A program made the position numbers and the translations under genes. A model generated the notes under the pieces. The model was not told the origin of the DNA and made no database searches. It saw only the letters and a program-made list of their open reading frames with translations. From JADFQT01 sp965216025 (GTDB lineage: Bacteria > Chloroflexota > Dehalococcoidia > Lucifugimonadales > UBA3495): a DNA stretch of 64,000 nt. Location of the stretch: assembly GCA_965216025.1 (NCBI GenBank), contig CBDCEX010000018.1:62001-126000 (forward strand), given 5' to 3'. Positions 57,330 through 64,000 of this stretch are shown here, piece after piece. The first letter of the stretch is position 1. Every line of letters starts with the position of its first letter.

Positions 57330-58210
57330 ACCGAGATCAACAGAACCAACTGAAGTCTGCGGTGCAAAATCCGCCTGGGGAGGCGGGGATTGAATTGTCC
57401 AACTGGAACTGGAAAGTAGTAAGGCAATTTCTCAAGCAGAGCTTTGACCTGGGACTGAGTCGGAGCAGTTGCTTGAACTACCTCCATCGCTTGGGCTTCG
57501 TGCTGAAGCGACCCAAGAAACGCCTCCTGAAAGCCAAGGATGAAGAACGGAAAGCCTTCGTCCTCCAGTACAGCCAAATCCGAGAGGAGGCCCAAGAGAG
57601 TGGACCCAAGATCTTCTTCGTGGATGAAGCCCACTTTCGGGCCGATGCCGACCTGCGAGGCAAATGGGTACTCAAGGGAGAGGCAGCGCTGGTAGACTCC
57701 ACCAGTCCCCGGTGGGGAGAGAAGGCCTGCTACTACTCGGGAGTTTGTCTGGAGACTGGGGAGGTGGAAGCCATGGAAATAGCTGGAAACAGCAATGCCG
57801 AGACCTCCACCGCCTTTTTACAGCAGCTAAGAGCAAACTATCCTGGACCTCTGGTAGTAATCTGGGACAATGGGCCAGCCCACCGAGGAGCAGCGATTCG
57901 CAGCTATTTGACCACTCCGAACTTGCATCTGCGGTTGGTGGCCTTACCGGCCTACAGCCCAGACTTCAATGCCGACGAAGCCGTCTGGGACTGGGCCAGG
58001 GAAGAGGTCACGGCCAACGAATGCCACGGAACAAAAGCCAAAGTCCAAGAGAAGATGAATCAATTCTTCGGCGGGCTAGCTCACCGTAAGGAAGAAGTGA
58101 AACGTCGCTGCCGAACCCGGTTACAGGCCCGAGCCGATGCTTTGATCTTTACACCTGCCGTGCCTTTGCCATCACTGCCCAATGTAGTTCCCACCTTGGC
58201 TTTGGTTTAG
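57326..58210 (+). CDS. IS630 transposase ORF B (DDE domain)
   Basis: 294 aa. The Tc1/mariner-like DDE core: KIFFVDEAHFRADADLRGKW (first Asp), GPLVVIWDNGPAHRGAAIRS (second Asp) and LPAYSPDFNADEAVWDWARE (Glu). The N-terminus has the second helical domain (GLSRSSCLNYLHRLGFVLKR). The stop codon TAG is part of the right terminal repeat. It looks intact, but the left terminal repeat is split by ISAzo13, so the element should no longer transpose on its own ends. Confidence 0.9.
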   Translation: MNRDQQNQLKSAVQNPPGEAGIELSNWNWKVVRQFLKQSFDLGLSRSSCLNYLHRLGFVLKRPKKRLLKAKDEERKAFVLQYSQIREEAQESGPKIFFVDEAHFRADADLRGKWVLKGEAALVDSTSPRWGEKACYYSGVCLETGEVEAMEIAGNSNAETSTAFLQQLRANYPGPLVVIWDNGPAHRGAAIRSYLTTPNLHLRLVALPAYSPDFNADEAVWDWAREEVTANECHGTKAKVQEKMNQFFGGLAHRKEEVKRRCRTRLQARADALIFTPAVPLPSLPNVVPTLALV

Positions 58211-58234
58211 ACACCCTGACAAGGCACATTGTTC

Positions 58235-58519
58235 CTAGCTAGCGTTATCCTGGTTTTTCTCTAGGATCTCCAACCAGTTCACTTCACCCAGCGCAGCCCC
58301 CAATAAATCTTTATATAAACCAGTCTGATCAATCAGTGGGTTCGTGATATCGGCGATCATGTCTTTAAGCACCTCAGCCTTATCGTGCAAGCTGGCGATA
58401 TTCGGGTCCAACGACAAAGCCATCAACCATTCCTGGTCGGCTTCTTCAATGGCGAGCCAATAGTTAACCGCCCAGGTTTCATAGTTAGTCCAACCGTTAA
58501 AGGTGTGATCCTCCGGCAT
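58235..58519 (-). CDS. Plasmid/phage-type protein with NGWTNYETW motif
   Basis: 94 aa from ATG 58519 with AAGGAGAG seven bases upstream; a longer frame has no such signal. The opening FNGWTNYETWAVNYWLAIEE is the hallmark of a small conserved family (DUF7249-type) found on plasmids, phages and haloarchaeal elements. The rest is helical and acidic, ending GEVNWLEILEKNQ. Function unknown. It supports the view that this region derives from a plasmid-like element. Confidence 0.75.
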   Translation of the reverse strand: MPEDHTFNGWTNYETWAVNYWLAIEEADQEWLMALSLDPNIASLHDKAEVLKDMIADITNPLIDQTGLYKDLLGAALGEVNWLEILEKNQDNAS

Positions 58520-58626
58520 ATCCGCTCTCCTTGCTTTTGCGATAATAGCCTTGTTGATATTTGACGAAGATATTCTTAGCGCTAACATAAAGGATTCACT
58601 TCTACCGACGCAATCGTCGTCATCGA

Positions 58627-58836
58627 GTGCGAGTGTGGCAACACGCGCATTGCCGTCTGGATTTTCCAACTTCGGAAACGCTTTCCAGCGAAGTCCACGA
58701 GTGTCGGGAGCGCTACAGGATTATCCTTCAACACGAACATGTGTTTCCATACCTGGAGATCGAACACATCTCTCCGAGACCGAACGAGCACATTTTAGAA
58801 GGAGAGACTATCAAGTTCCTAGAACCGTCAAGCTAG
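58627..58836 (+). CDS. Small ORF, possibly the 3' part of a frameshifted gene
   Basis: 69 aa reading LDFPTSETLSSEVHECRERY, RIILQHEHVFPYLEIEHISP, EHILEGETIKFLEPSS. Just upstream the previous frame reads TDAIVVIECECGNTRIAV, a zinc-ribbon-like start, suggesting one gene with a single shift near 58655. It is followed 25 nt later by the next gene on the same strand. Confidence 0.4.
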   Translation: MRVWQHAHCRLDFPTSETLSSEVHECRERYRIILQHEHVFPYLEIEHISPRPNEHILEGETIKFLEPSS

Positions 58837-58861
58837 AAACCGGAGTCGAGGAGGGCTTTCC

Positions 58862-59236
58862 GTGAAAGTGTATTGGCGAAAGGTGAAAAGGGGACAGAAC
58901 CTGATTCTCAGTGACGAAAACGACGGCCATGAAGAGGAGCTGGGAGGGTTCCGAGACACCAAACGTGGCATCGACGCGTTGGCGAAGACCTTTAGCTACG
59001 ACCCAAGCCGCTCCCGGAAGGGGTTCCCATCTATCGAAGAAGCCAAGGATTTTGTGGAATCATTCAGACCTTGGGAGCTATACGGTACCCAGGGCGTTAC
59101 TGTTGACCCTGAGGTGAGGCCAGCTCTAGAATCGGCCACAACACACACAGCAGGCACGCCAGACCAGCCGGCGCAGTCGATGGTGGCGGACCTGCAATCA
59201 ACGAGAGGATGGTGGCAGTTCTGGAAGAAGAGTTAG
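58862..59236 (+). CDS. Hypothetical protein with WWQFW tail
   Basis: 124 aa from GTG 58862 with GAGGAGGG six bases upstream. The N-terminal domain (MKVYWRKVKRGQNLILSDEN, ELGGFRDTKRGIDALAKTFS, RKGFPSIEEAKDFVESFRPW) looks compact. A Thr/Ala/Pro linker leads to the aromatic tail GWWQFWKKS. The same kind of tail ends the HTH protein at 23894-24313. No family recognised; the tail may bind membranes or a common partner. Confidence 0.6.
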   Translation: MKVYWRKVKRGQNLILSDENDGHEEELGGFRDTKRGIDALAKTFSYDPSRSRKGFPSIEEAKDFVESFRPWELYGTQGVTVDPEVRPALESATTHTAGTPDQPAQSMVADLQSTRGWWQFWKKS

Positions 59237-59271
59237 ACGCTCTATGACCCTCCCGCTAGAGAGCCGCGCCA

Positions 59272-59298
59272 GTAGATGCCACCTTGGCTCTGGTTTAG
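59272..59298. repeat. Solitary IS630-type terminal repeat
   Basis: GTAGATGCCACCTTGGCTCT then GGTTTAG is the right-end terminal repeat of the IS630 element at 55678-58210 (CACCTTGGCTTTGGTTTAG there) without any transposase. It is a relic of a third insertion of the family. Confidence 0.65.
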
Positions 59299-59463
59299 GT
59301 GACGGAACTCGAGCCGCCGGAGGCCGTGGTCGAGGCGGTACGAGAGGCTCAGATGGCCGAGCTGGGGCCCTTCGGCCGCTGGCTGCTCTCCGCCATCGAG
59401 GAAGACCCGTCTCAGAATCTGACGATCAAATGGTCGCGTTCATCCGGTCAGTCTGGCCCATAG
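59299..59463 (+). CDS. Short ORF of unknown function, possibly a gene 3' fragment
   Basis: 54 codons beginning with a GTG formed at the edge of the solitary terminal repeat: TELEPPEAVVEAVREAQMAE, LGPFGRWLLSAIEEDPSQNL, TIKWSRSSGQSGP. The sequence looks coding, but there is no ribosome site, so the original 5' end was probably replaced by the transposon end. Confidence 0.3.
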   Translation: MTELEPPEAVVEAVREAQMAELGPFGRWLLSAIEEDPSQNLTIKWSRSSGQSGP

Positions 59464-59693
59464 CTACGCCCCCATAGGTCTGATGTGTCCAGAAAACGGG
59501 CGTTTTTGAACGGGGCCCCATCCCACCCCCCGACCACATTGCAACGGGTGTGCAACAGCTATGTGCAATAATCGTCTGTGCTCAACAACTAGGTCAAGGG
59601 TTTGCTGGACAATTCTCACAACTTGGAATAACCCGGGGGAAAGTGTACGATTCTGCCTAGTACTACAGTCGCACGCCGAATACTCTCGACCTG

Positions 59694-59825
59694 ATGATCG
59701 ATGGCAGCATCCGTCAGAACGCCGCCGGAGAACAACTCAGGGCCGACATCTTCTTCAGGGTCTACCAGAACATCCAGCACTTCTTCGACAGTTCCGGGGC
59801 CTTCAACACCGTGTTCGAGGAGTAA
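59694..59825 (+). CDS. 43-residue ORF inside the transposase-less element
   Basis: MIDGSIRQNAAGEQLRADIF, FRVYQNIQHFFDSSGAFNTV, FEE. The residues alternate like a real amphipathic helical protein, and the frame is open back into the terminal repeat. No ribosome site is evident, so it may be a fragment. Confidence 0.35.
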   Translation: MIDGSIRQNAAGEQLRADIFFRVYQNIQHFFDSSGAFNTVFEE

Positions 59826-59855
59826 CCCCCGCTTCAGCGGAGTTCCGACGGCAAT

Positions 59856-60299
59856 CTATCCGCCCGCCCGGTTTCTCGACTCGCACCAGAGCCGCCCTCC
59901 GATGGCCAGCGCAATGACCACGTAAAGAGCGTCCACTAAAGGGAAATAAACCAGGTGGGACGTGACCGCGGCCCCGGTCTCACTGTCAGGGTTCAGCGTC
60001 CAGAACCACTCCCAGAAAAACCACATCGCCAGCACGATTGCCCCGAAAAACATGGCGTTAACGCGAATAACATCCAGAGTAGACGCGCTGCCCGGCTCAG
60101 ACTTGGCCAGGTTGTACTTCCAGAAACACGCGATCACCAACGCCGCCACCACCATCACCGCCATTACCAAGTTCATCGCCCGCCACGCCGGATATTCCGG
60201 CGAGCCGTCGTGGAACAGCGGCGTCACCATCAACAGCACCGCCGCCCCGACGCCGGACAGAATGAACAATAAGCTCAAAGTTTTCTTCGGAAAATCCAT
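59856..60299 (-). CDS. Four-helix membrane protein carried by the element
   Basis: 147 aa from ATG 60299 (an ATG at 60317 gives 153). Hydrophobic helices: LSLLFILSGVGAAVLLMVTP, LVMAVMVVAALVIACFW, VNAMFFGAIVLAMWFFWEWF, LVYFPLVDALYVVIALAIGG. Loops are short; the C-terminus is basic (CESRNRAGG). It fills most of the 59658-60485 element. Function unknown. Confidence 0.6.
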   Translation of the reverse strand: MDFPKKTLSLLFILSGVGAAVLLMVTPLFHDGSPEYPAWRAMNLVMAVMVVAALVIACFWKYNLAKSEPGSASTLDVIRVNAMFFGAIVLAMWFFWEWFWTLNPDSETGAAVTSHLVYFPLVDALYVVIALAIGGRLWCESRNRAGG

Positions 60300-60483
60300 A
60301 TGGTTGACCGTCAACATCCCCTGCCTCGGGAGATATGCCTCGAACTCCTGTGATCAGTTTCCTTTACCGCCCTCGATATCATCGTGGATCGCCTTTCATT
60401 CTTGGTAACACTCGTCCTCAACCCTTCCCAGAAAGGCATATCGATTAAAGCAATGGTCAAATTCGGTAGTGCGACTGTAGTAC

Positions 60484-61087
60484 TAAACTAAAGCCAAGGT
60501 GGAATCTACATTTGCAGGCGCTGCAGATTGGCTGAGGCACGACGGTGAGGCTCTTCCACTGTACTTGTAAGCGGCCCTGTGCCGCCGATTGGTTCCCCGA
60601 TATGCGCATTTCGCCTTGGTGTTAGTTTAGTCTTCGCTATTGAATAGCCCCCACAGAATAAGGATCAACATTACAGTTAGAGCGATCCCCATCAATATCG
60701 CTGCGTATCCCAAAAGACGAAATCCGAGTGTACGCCTGCTTTGGGCCAATACTACGCCCAACACCAACAGCGCAGAGACGAGTACCAAGACGATTATATT
60801 AAATGACCACCCGAATGAGCCCAGCAATAATCCAGCGAGGGCAACCGCCACCACTGTTACTGCGTGCCCCAAGGTACGAACACCGAGCGTCCGCCTGCTC
60901 CTGGCCGATATTACGCCCGAGACCAAAAGACTGATACTGGATACTAGAAGGAGGAGCAGGAATGCACCGAGAGACAAAGGGTTACCGCAAGGACGCCACG
61001 GCTCCTCATATCACCCTTCGGCCCCAACTTGGTAGCCACCGACAGTGCGGTCTGGCGATATGTACATTTCACCTTGGCTTTAGTTTA
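60484..61087. mobile_element. ~600-bp IS630-like transposase-less element carrying a membrane-protein gene
   Basis: The left end CTAAACTAAAGCCAAGGTGG (60483-60502) matches, inverted, the right end CACCTTGGCTTTAGTTTAG (61070-61088). A third related end, GCCTTGGTGTTAGTTTAG (60613-60630), lies inside, so the structure may be a MITE (60484-60630) next to a second end, or one 604-bp unit. TA borders are at 60484-60485 and 61086-61087. The left TA is shared with the previous element. Confidence 0.55.
60627..60977 (-). CDS. Membrane protein with internally duplicated two-helix unit
   Basis: 116 aa. Two homologous halves each hold two helices around the phrase SRRTLGxRxLGxA (SARSRRTLGVRTLGHAVTVV and LAQSRRTLGFRLLGYAAILM). 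The stop codon lies in the internal IS630-type end at 60613-60630. ATG 60977 has GGAGGAGCAGGA ahead. It is enclosed by IS630-type ends, so it behaves as cargo. Function unknown. Confidence 0.6.
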   Translation of the reverse strand: MSLGAFLLLLLVSSISLLVSGVISARSRRTLGVRTLGHAVTVVAVALAGLLLGSFGWSFNIIVLVLVSALLVLGVVLAQSRRTLGFRLLGYAAILMGIALTVMLILILWGLFNSED

Positions 61088-61798
61088 GAACAGCTTCAGG
61101 TTGGCCTGTCCGCTCTGGAACGGTGGGGCCTCTTCCCCTTCCGGGACAATCACCTCGGGGCCGTCGTTGGAAGGCCGGTTCACCAGGGGACAAACCCGGT
61201 AGGCCTCCAGCGCTCCGTCGGGGTACGGGGTCAGGAGACTGCCCAGTGCCAGGGGGTCTCGCAGGTCATCGTCCAGCCAGAGGGACTCAGCGCCCTCTGC
61301 AAGTATCACCGGCATCCGATCGTGAATGGGCTGGAGCAACTCATTCGGCTCGGTGGTGATAATCGTGCAGGAGCGGACCACATCCCCCTCCGGGTCCTGC
61401 CATGTGTCCCAGAGGCCCGCGAAGGCGAAGGGTTCTCGCGACTTCATCACGATCCGCATCGGGATTCTGGAATTCCCAGACCGCCGCCATTCGTAGAAGC
61501 CGTCGGCCAGGACCAGGCAGCGCCTCCGCGCGAACGCGGCTCGGAAGGCCGGACGCTCCGCCAACGTCTCCGCACGGGCATTGATCATCCGGCTGCCCAT
61601 CTGGGCATCCTTCGCCCAGGATGGGATCAGGCCCCAGCGCAGGTGCTCCGCACGTCTTTCTTCCCCGTTCATCACGGCCAGCACCGGCTGGGTTGGGGCG
61701 GCGTTGTACCTGGGCGGGTGGGTGAGGCCGCCGGGGTCAAAGCCAAACCTTTCTCCCAGCTCCTGCAGGTCCGCTATCAGGCTGAATCTGCCGCACAT
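61085..61798 (-). CDS. SOS response-associated peptidase (SRAP; YedK/HMCES family)
   Basis: 237 aa, complete. Cys2 (after Met removal the N-terminal nucleophile), Asn32 (PRYNAAPTQP), Glu103 (GFYEW) and His159 (IHDRMPVIL) are the conserved active-site residues. The family binds abasic sites in single-stranded DNA through a covalent link to Cys2 and protects them. The stop codon falls within the IS630-like terminal repeat, so an insertion trimmed or replaced the last codons without breaking the domain. Such genes are often carried on mobile elements. Confidence 0.95.
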   Translation of the reverse strand: MCGRFSLIADLQELGERFGFDPGGLTHPPRYNAAPTQPVLAVMNGEERRAEHLRWGLIPSWAKDAQMGSRMINARAETLAERPAFRAAFARRRCLVLADGFYEWRRSGNSRIPMRIVMKSREPFAFAGLWDTWQDPEGDVVRSCTIITTEPNELLQPIHDRMPVILAEGAESLWLDDDLRDPLALGSLLTPYPDGALEAYRVCPLVNRPSNDGPEVIVPEGEEAPPFQSGQANLKLF

Positions 61799-61834
61799 GT
61801 TCTTCCTCCAGAGAGAGGTGGGGATCCCGGGGCG

Positions 61835-62318
61835 TCATTGCTCCTGGCTCTCCCAGTGATGCTGGGCCAGCCGGCAAGCCTCTTCAGGAGAGAACAAGTC
61901 GTAAAGGGAGGCGGGAGTATGGGTATTGAGGTTGTCCAAAACCAATACCAACCGTTCCGCTTGTGGATAATGTTCCTCCAACAACTCTCTAATGCACCAG
62001 GCCCAGTCAGCCTTGGTGCGCCGCCCCCGCACCACCATCACCCGCCGCCGCCCGGCCAGGGGTTCATAGCACATGAACAGGTTGGCTACTCCGGCGCGCC
62101 CATATTCATAGTCCTGACGGGCCGGCCGCCCGGGTTGGGGTGGCTGGGGAGGTCGGCCATGGGTCAACAACTGGGGGCTGGCCTCATCCAGGCATACCTG
62201 GGGGAATCTGGGGATAGGGACGGGTGTAGACCGCCAGCACGTCCTCCAGGTTCTTGCTATCGTCGTCGGCCTTGCTGACCCGGGCGTAGCCGTAGGTTAT
62301 TGGAATCACAGCGTTCAT
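61835..62318 (-). pseudogene. Chimeric remnant: resolvase start joined to IS630 transposase
   Basis: From ATG 62318 the frame reads MNAVIPITYGYARVSKADDS, the N-terminus of a serine recombinase. At KNLE it passes into EDVLAVYTRPYPQIP, part of an IS630 transposase. A run of five C (plus-strand GGGGG near 62203) shifts the frame, after which VCLDEASPQLLTHGRPPQPP, GVANLFMCYEPLAGRRRVMV and LVLVLDNLNTHTPASLYDLF continue to 61835. The C-terminal catalytic Glu region is missing. Both source genes are dead. Confidence 0.7.
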
Positions 62319-62344
62319 CACAACAGTTAGCTCACCTCCTACAG

Positions 62345-62726
62345 GATACCCCGAAGCCAAGGGGCAGACCAGCAGGCTGGCAGTTGCTCTTCAGCGTAGC
62401 ATCAGGTGGTATGAAGTCTGTTCACCCATATTCAGGGTCAACTCCCGGTTTATCCGTCACTGGTTCATTCAGGGTCATCTTGACCGAGATGGTCTTTACT
62501 AGGTAATAGGCATCTCCCACTTCGGGTGTTGATCTCTTCCCCCGCGGCCTGGTATGCCTGTATTCCTGGGAGGGTGGTTGTGGCTAGCGTTGCGGTGATG
62601 AGGTGAGCGCCGCCAGCAATATTCCGACATTTTGGATTTTCCCGGTTTCGGAAATTACTGGAGGCGCTGTGATGATTTCGTTGTCGGAGGGGACTTTACA
62701 ATTGTCTTGGAACGCGGGCATCGTCC
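62345..62726. other. Intergenic region, possibly decayed coding sequence
   Basis: The minus strand shows short protein-like pieces in different frames (TLPGIQAYQAAGEEINTRSG; DAYYLVKTISVKMTLNEPVT) but no intact gene or known family. Confidence 0.35.
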
Positions 62727-64000
62727 TTACTTCATCATCATCCCGGATTGCTCCACGCCGGTTCTCAGCTTCGCCAGCTCTTCCTCGATGAGTTTGACTA
62801 TTAGGCTGTCCAGCCGGTCAATGCTGTACTGCTCTACATCATGGGGTGTTTCCAAGCCTCCGCCCGGTCCCGTGGGGTACAGGATGAACAGGAATTTCCC
62901 CATGGTTTGCTGGGCGATTTGCCGGAAGATGTACTCCCCCTGCTTGTCCAGCCCGCTGGAGGCGACGCTGAAGACCTTGATGCCCTTCTCTTGGGCTCGC
63001 ATCATCTCCGTTGCGTAATCCTTGTCCTGCGGGTAGTCCAGGTGGGGTGGAGCGTCGGCAATGAGGAATATCAGCCGGATGGCGTCATCCCGCCAGCCCA
63101 TGTTGTTCACCGCCTCGTGGAGGGCCTGGTTGAGACTCTCCGGGTAGTCGTCGCCCCCTCTGGCTTTCAGATTCTGGATGGCTTTCGAGAAGCGCCGCAC
63201 GTTTCCGTCGAAGGGGTAGAGCCGGGTCACGTACTCATCTCCCCGGTCCCGGTAGCTCACCATTCCGAACCGTAGGTCTGGGTTGGCCGGCAGGTTGGAT
63301 ACCTGCCTGGCGATGGATTCCAGGTTCGCCTTTATCCGGTGGATCTCGTCGGCCATGCTTCCCGTTGAGTCTATGAGGAAGACAACGTCCAGAGGGAAGT
63401 CCAGCCCATAGGTCATGGTGCCCTCTAGGGCTATCTCATGCTCCATCGCGGTCTCCGGCACGATTCTGATGGTCCTGGTGAAGCCGTTCCTTTTTACCGT
63501 GATGCTTAATTCCCCGGCGGTCTGTCCATCATTTCTCATCGCCATCCCTGGGTCCAATCCCTCGAGGGGGAAGAACATCGTGCGGCCATCGGCGTAGGTT
63601 CGCTTGGTCAGCGTGGCGCCGGTGCCGTCCGACCGGCGGCTGATGTTCACCTGGGCGTTGGGGACTGGGTTTCCCTGCCGGTCAAGGACGGTGATTATTT
63701 GCCGGTTGCTCAGGTTGGTGGCGTGGACGGGCGGCCCCCGGTACTCCTCGACGAAGTCCAGGTATTCTTGCCATCGTTGGTTGTCGTCCACCTCTCCGGC
63801 CTTGAGTTCTGCCTGGACCCGCTCTTTGTGCCAGTCGGGTGACCTGGGGGAACGCCCGCTGGCTGCTAGGGTCGCCCCGGGGTCTCCCCGGCTTCCCTTC
63901 GTTTCCGCCCCAGTTTTCTCTCCCACTTCGCCTGGTAGGATTCTCGTGCCAGTTTCACCGTTGGTTCCCCGGTAACCTTCGTCGCCCGGGGTTTCCTCCC
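62727..64000 (-). CDS. von Willebrand factor A domain protein (5' end outside the window)
   Basis: The frame is open to the right edge, so at least 424 residues are present. The visible start is a Gly/Pro-rich low-complexity region (GDEGYRGTNGETGTR), then a conserved segment VHATNLSNRQIITVLDRQGN and PVPNAQVNISRRSDG, an Ig-like carrier of repeats. The VWA domain follows with the metal-binding DSTGS motif in DVVFLIDSTGSMADEIHRIK, SYRDRGDEYVTRLYPFDG and ARGGDDYPESLNQALHEAVN. The C-terminus is short and charged (EEELAKLRTG). VWA proteins of this type mediate protein-protein contacts, often outside the cell. An export signal, if any, lies beyond the window. Confidence 0.85.
   Translation of the reverse strand, partial: EETPGDEGYRGTNGETGTRILPGEVGEKTGAETKGSRGDPGATLAASGRSPRSPDWHKERVQAELKAGEVDDNQRWQEYLDFVEEYRGPPVHATNLSNRQIITVLDRQGNPVPNAQVNISRRSDGTGATLTKRTYADGRTMFFPLEGLDPGMAMRNDGQTAGELSITVKRNGFTRTIRIVPETAMEHEIALEGTMTYGLDFPLDVVFLIDSTGSMADEIHRIKANLESIARQVSNLPANPDLRFGMVSYRDRGDEYVTRLYPFDGNVRRFSKAIQNLKARGGDDYPESLNQALHEAVNNMGWRDDAIRLIFLIADAPPHLDYPQDKDYATEMMRAQEKGIKVFSVASSGLDKQGEYIFRQIAQQTMGKFLFILYPTGPGGGLETPHDVEQYSIDRLDSLIVKLIEEELAKLRTGVEQSGMMMK

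Larger units (their letters stand above)
55678..58210 (+). mobile_element. IS630-family element interrupted by an ISAzo13 element
   Basis: The left terminal repeat CTAAACCAAAGC (55678-55689) continues after the inserted ISAzo13 as TAAGGTGAAACCTACAT (from 56988). The right end at 58210 read inward is CTAAACCAAAGCCAAGGTGG then GAACTACAT. Joined, the ends match at about 25 of 29 positions. TA dinucleotides mark both borders, as expected for IS630 insertion. Without the insert the element is about 1.24 kb with two transposase frames. Confidence 0.85.
59658..60485. mobile_element. 828-bp transposase-less element with 17-bp terminal inverted repeats
   Basis: TAGTACTACAGTCGCAC (59658-59674) and GTGCGACTGTAGTACTA (60469-60485) are perfect reverse complements, and CCGAAT follows inward on both sides at nearly the same distance. 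TA lies at both outer ends, as for Tc1/mariner-IS630-type insertions. The element contains a membrane-protein gene on the minus strand and a short plus-strand frame, but no transposase. Confidence 0.6.

Noticed and set aside
1..64000. tRNA, rRNA or tmRNA genes
   Set aside because: I looked for T-arm sequences, CCA ends and tmRNA-like starts by eye, including in the two structured leaders, and found none convincing; a tRNAscan or Infernal run would be decisive.

Overview
The window is high-GC DNA rich in mobile elements. It most resembles an accessory region of a SAR202-type or other Dehalococcoidia-like Chloroflexota genome. The main hint is two giant secreted proteins built from Ig-like modules of the type NSPATGxPTISGTAQVGETLTA plus fibronectin III, Calx-beta and cadherin domains, a pattern I associate with that group. 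This is inference; no rRNA, tRNA or phylogenetic marker was seen.

Layout. (1) 0.1-2.3 kb: a Fur/Zur-type regulator with a palindrome over its promoter, a zinc/manganese-binding lipoprotein, and a convergent small membrane protein. (2) 2.4-19.7 kb: two giant surface or secreted proteins (3148 and 1866 aa) on the minus strand. Around them lie decayed pieces of related adhesins, a 163-bp inverted-repeat element and a pair of CRISPR-repeat-like sequences. (3) 19.8-28.5 kb: transposases (complete IS1380; ISL3-like and IS21 remnants), a structured-RNA-like leader in front of a predicted nuclease, a NERD-like nuclease, and truncated metabolic genes. (4) 28.6-35.4 kb: a type I restriction-modification operon, hsdM (two frameshifts), hsdS, an orphan brnT toxin gene and hsdR. 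(5) 36-40 kb: an HTH/ImmA-IrrE antitoxin followed by a truncated DUF4411 toxin, SIMPL and IS701 fragments, and a second copy of an ~870-bp block coding for a small membrane protein. (6) 40.2-53.9 kb: an integrated plasmid- or phage-like region. It holds many small genes, a TOPRIM primase-like protein, an Mrr restriction enzyme behind a second copy of the RNA-like leader, a ribbon-helix-helix gene surrounded by GCTAGC boxes, and two paralogous HTH/zinc-ribbon replication-type proteins in compact operons. (7) 54-55.1 kb: about 1 kb of low-complexity tandem repeat open on both strands. (8) 55.7-62.3 kb: nested and adjacent transposable elements (ISAzo13 inside an IS630 terminal repeat, and two transposase-less elements each carrying a membrane-protein gene), then an SRAP (YedK/HMCES) protein and a chimeric resolvase/IS630 pseudogene. 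(9) 62.7-64 kb: a von Willebrand A protein running off the right edge.

The common thread is genome defence (type I RM, Mrr, nuclease-like proteins, toxin-antitoxin remnants) embedded in transposon debris. The most unusual signal is a roughly 225-nt element present twice (21607-21830 and 45671-45896). It keeps short sequence blocks and covarying stems and in both places lies directly in front of a nuclease gene. In size, position and structure it resembles HEARO/omega RNAs of IscB systems, but no IscB or IsrB gene is present. A second unexplained feature is a ~320-bp intergenic repeat present three times, itself containing iterons.
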